A stretch of 64,000 nucleotides of DNA. Origin: Streptomyces sclerotialus. Its GTDB lineage: Bacteria > Actinomycetota > Actinomycetes > Streptomycetales > Streptomycetaceae. The stretch spans positions 1 to 64,000 of the forward strand of contig JODX01000013.1 in the NCBI GenBank assembly GCA_000719105.1, read 5' to 3'. Positions within the stretch are counted from its first letter, which is position 1. Every line of letters begins with the position of its first letter. Below, piece by piece: positions 63,164 through 64,000 of this stretch. A program made the translations under genes and the position numbers. A model generated the notes under the pieces. It searched no databases. It was not told the DNA's origin and worked only from the letters and a program-made list of their open reading frames with translations.

Positions 63164-64000
63164 GTGATCTCCCGCCGTGCCCTCGCCACCGCCCTCGCCG
63201 CCCTCGTCGCCGCGCCCCTGCTCGCCGCCTGCGGAGGTGACAGCGACGCGGCCACCGGAACGGGCTCGTCCGGCAAGGGCGAGGAGCGCGTGGGCGGCAT
63301 CAACATCGGCCCCGACCAGGACCGTGTCCGGGGGAAGAAGGCCGACGGGATCGCCGCCCTGGTGCCTGCCGCGATCCGGGAGCGCGGCACGCTGAGACTC
63401 GGTCAGAGTGCCGACGCCTCGCCGCCGCTCGGGTTCTACGCCACCGACGACAAGACCCGAATCGGCTCCGAGATCGACCTCGCCACCCTGGTCGCCGACA
63501 CCCTCGGGCTGAAGCTCGTCAACGAGGAGGTCTCCTGGGAGAACCTCTTCGTCGGCCTCGACAGCGGCAAGTTCGACGCCGTCTTCTCCAACGTCACCGT
63601 CACCGAGGAACGCAAGGAGAAGTACGACTTCGCGACCTACCGGCTCGACAACATCGCCTTCGAGGCCAAGAAGGGCGCCGGGTGGAAGGTCGACGGGCCC
63701 GAGGACGTGGCGGGGAAGACCGTCGCCGTGTCCTCCGGCACCAACCAGGAGAAGATCCTCGTCGACTGGAGCGAGGCCAACGAGAGGGCCGGCCGCAAGC
63801 CGGTCACGATCAAGTACTTCCAGAAGGACACCGACTACTACCTGGCGCTCCAGTCCGGGCGCATCGACGCCTATCTCGGTCCCAGCCCCTCCTCCGCCTA
63901 CCACGTGGCGACGTCCGGCCAGACGGAGATCATCGGCACCCTCTCCGGCGCCGGTGACGAGCTCCAGGGCAAGATCGCCGCGACCACGAAGAAGGACAGC
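63164..64000 (+). CDS. Polar amino-acid ABC transporter substrate-binding lipoprotein (3' end outside window)
   Basis: 279 codons present from GTG, with CAGGAG at 63151-63156; the gene runs off the window. It has a lipoprotein signal, ALAALVAAPLLAACGGD, with the lipidated Cys at ~23. The family 3 binding-protein fold is visible: RERGTLRLGQSADASPPLGF (~79), GSEIDLATLVADTLGLKL, then FDAVFSNVTVTEERKEKYDF and VAGKTVAVSSGTNQEKILVD. It is anchored outside the membrane and delivers a polar amino acid to the permease. About 20-40 residues are probably missing. Confidence 0.93.
   Translation, partial: MISRRALATALAALVAAPLLAACGGDSDAATGTGSSGKGEERVGGINIGPDQDRVRGKKADGIAALVPAAIRERGTLRLGQSADASPPLGFYATDDKTRIGSEIDLATLVADTLGLKLVNEEVSWENLFVGLDSGKFDAVFSNVTVTEERKEKYDFATYRLDNIAFEAKKGAGWKVDGPEDVAGKTVAVSSGTNQEKILVDWSEANERAGRKPVTIKYFQKDTDYYLALQSGRIDAYLGPSPSSAYHVATSGQTEIIGTLSGAGDELQGKIAATTKKDS

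Overview
The window is a piece of a Streptomyces chromosome. Base composition is very high in G+C, coding regions show the strong third-position G/C bias of actinomycetes, GTG starts and GTGA/ATGA stop-start overlaps are common, and the order of housekeeping genes (nadK-recN-pyrG-ald-parA-scpA-scpB-rluB-aroH-tyrA-cmk-plsC-der-sepF) is the order I recall from the S. coelicolor core chromosome. Family names come from reading the translations; no database was searched.

Layout. 1-160: 3' part of a 5S rRNA and a strong rrn terminator. 0.2-8.3 kb: an Arg/Asp-repeat TPR protein, a DUF1015 protein, a HAD phosphatase, and an iron-box-controlled siderophore ABC uptake operon (two FecCD permeases and an ATPase, no binding protein). 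8.3-12.2 kb: tlyA-nadK-recN. 12.5-20 kb: a glycosyltransferase, a PucR regulator, a GH15 trehalase/glucoamylase-like enzyme, pyrG and an ADP-ribose Nudix hydrolase. 20-29 kb: a STAND/TPR ATPase, ald, and an orphan ParA with a small partner followed by the condensin subunits scpA and scpB and the pseudouridine synthase rluB. 29-32.3 kb: an NrtR-like Nudix regulator, an ADP-ribosylglycohydrolase and two RlaP-like nucleotidyltransferases. 32.3-34.4 kb: a Rieske lipoprotein, aroH and tyrA.

34.5-39.8 kb is the most accessory-looking part. Six genes lie between tyrA and cmk: a soluble Ser/Thr kinase, a YbjN-like protein, a membrane protein of unknown family, then a TerY-type vWA protein, a PP2C phosphatase and a membrane-anchored kinase-like protein. 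The last three form a TerY-P signalling triad. Part of the cassette is clearly AT-richer than its surroundings.

39.9-50.6 kb: cmk-plsC-der, two hypothetical proteins, an Rpf-like secreted muralytic protein, a glycosyltransferase with an uncharacterised partner, a WYL regulator and a stand-alone ctaD. 51-57.7 kb: an I78 inhibitor, a PAP2 phosphatase, a PIG-V-like mannosyltransferase, a 14-TMS MFS exporter, a glutaryl-CoA-dehydrogenase-like enzyme and a SepF paralogue. 57.9-59.1 kb: a DUF5685-type gene destroyed by three copies of a roughly 47-bp Streptomyces repeat, an internal deletion, a lost start codon and a nonsense codon. A fourth copy of the repeat sits in frame inside one of the nucleotidyltransferases. 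The window ends in a polar amino-acid ABC transporter operon headed by a short leader ORF and a large FAD/NAD(P)-binding enzyme; the binding protein runs off the end.
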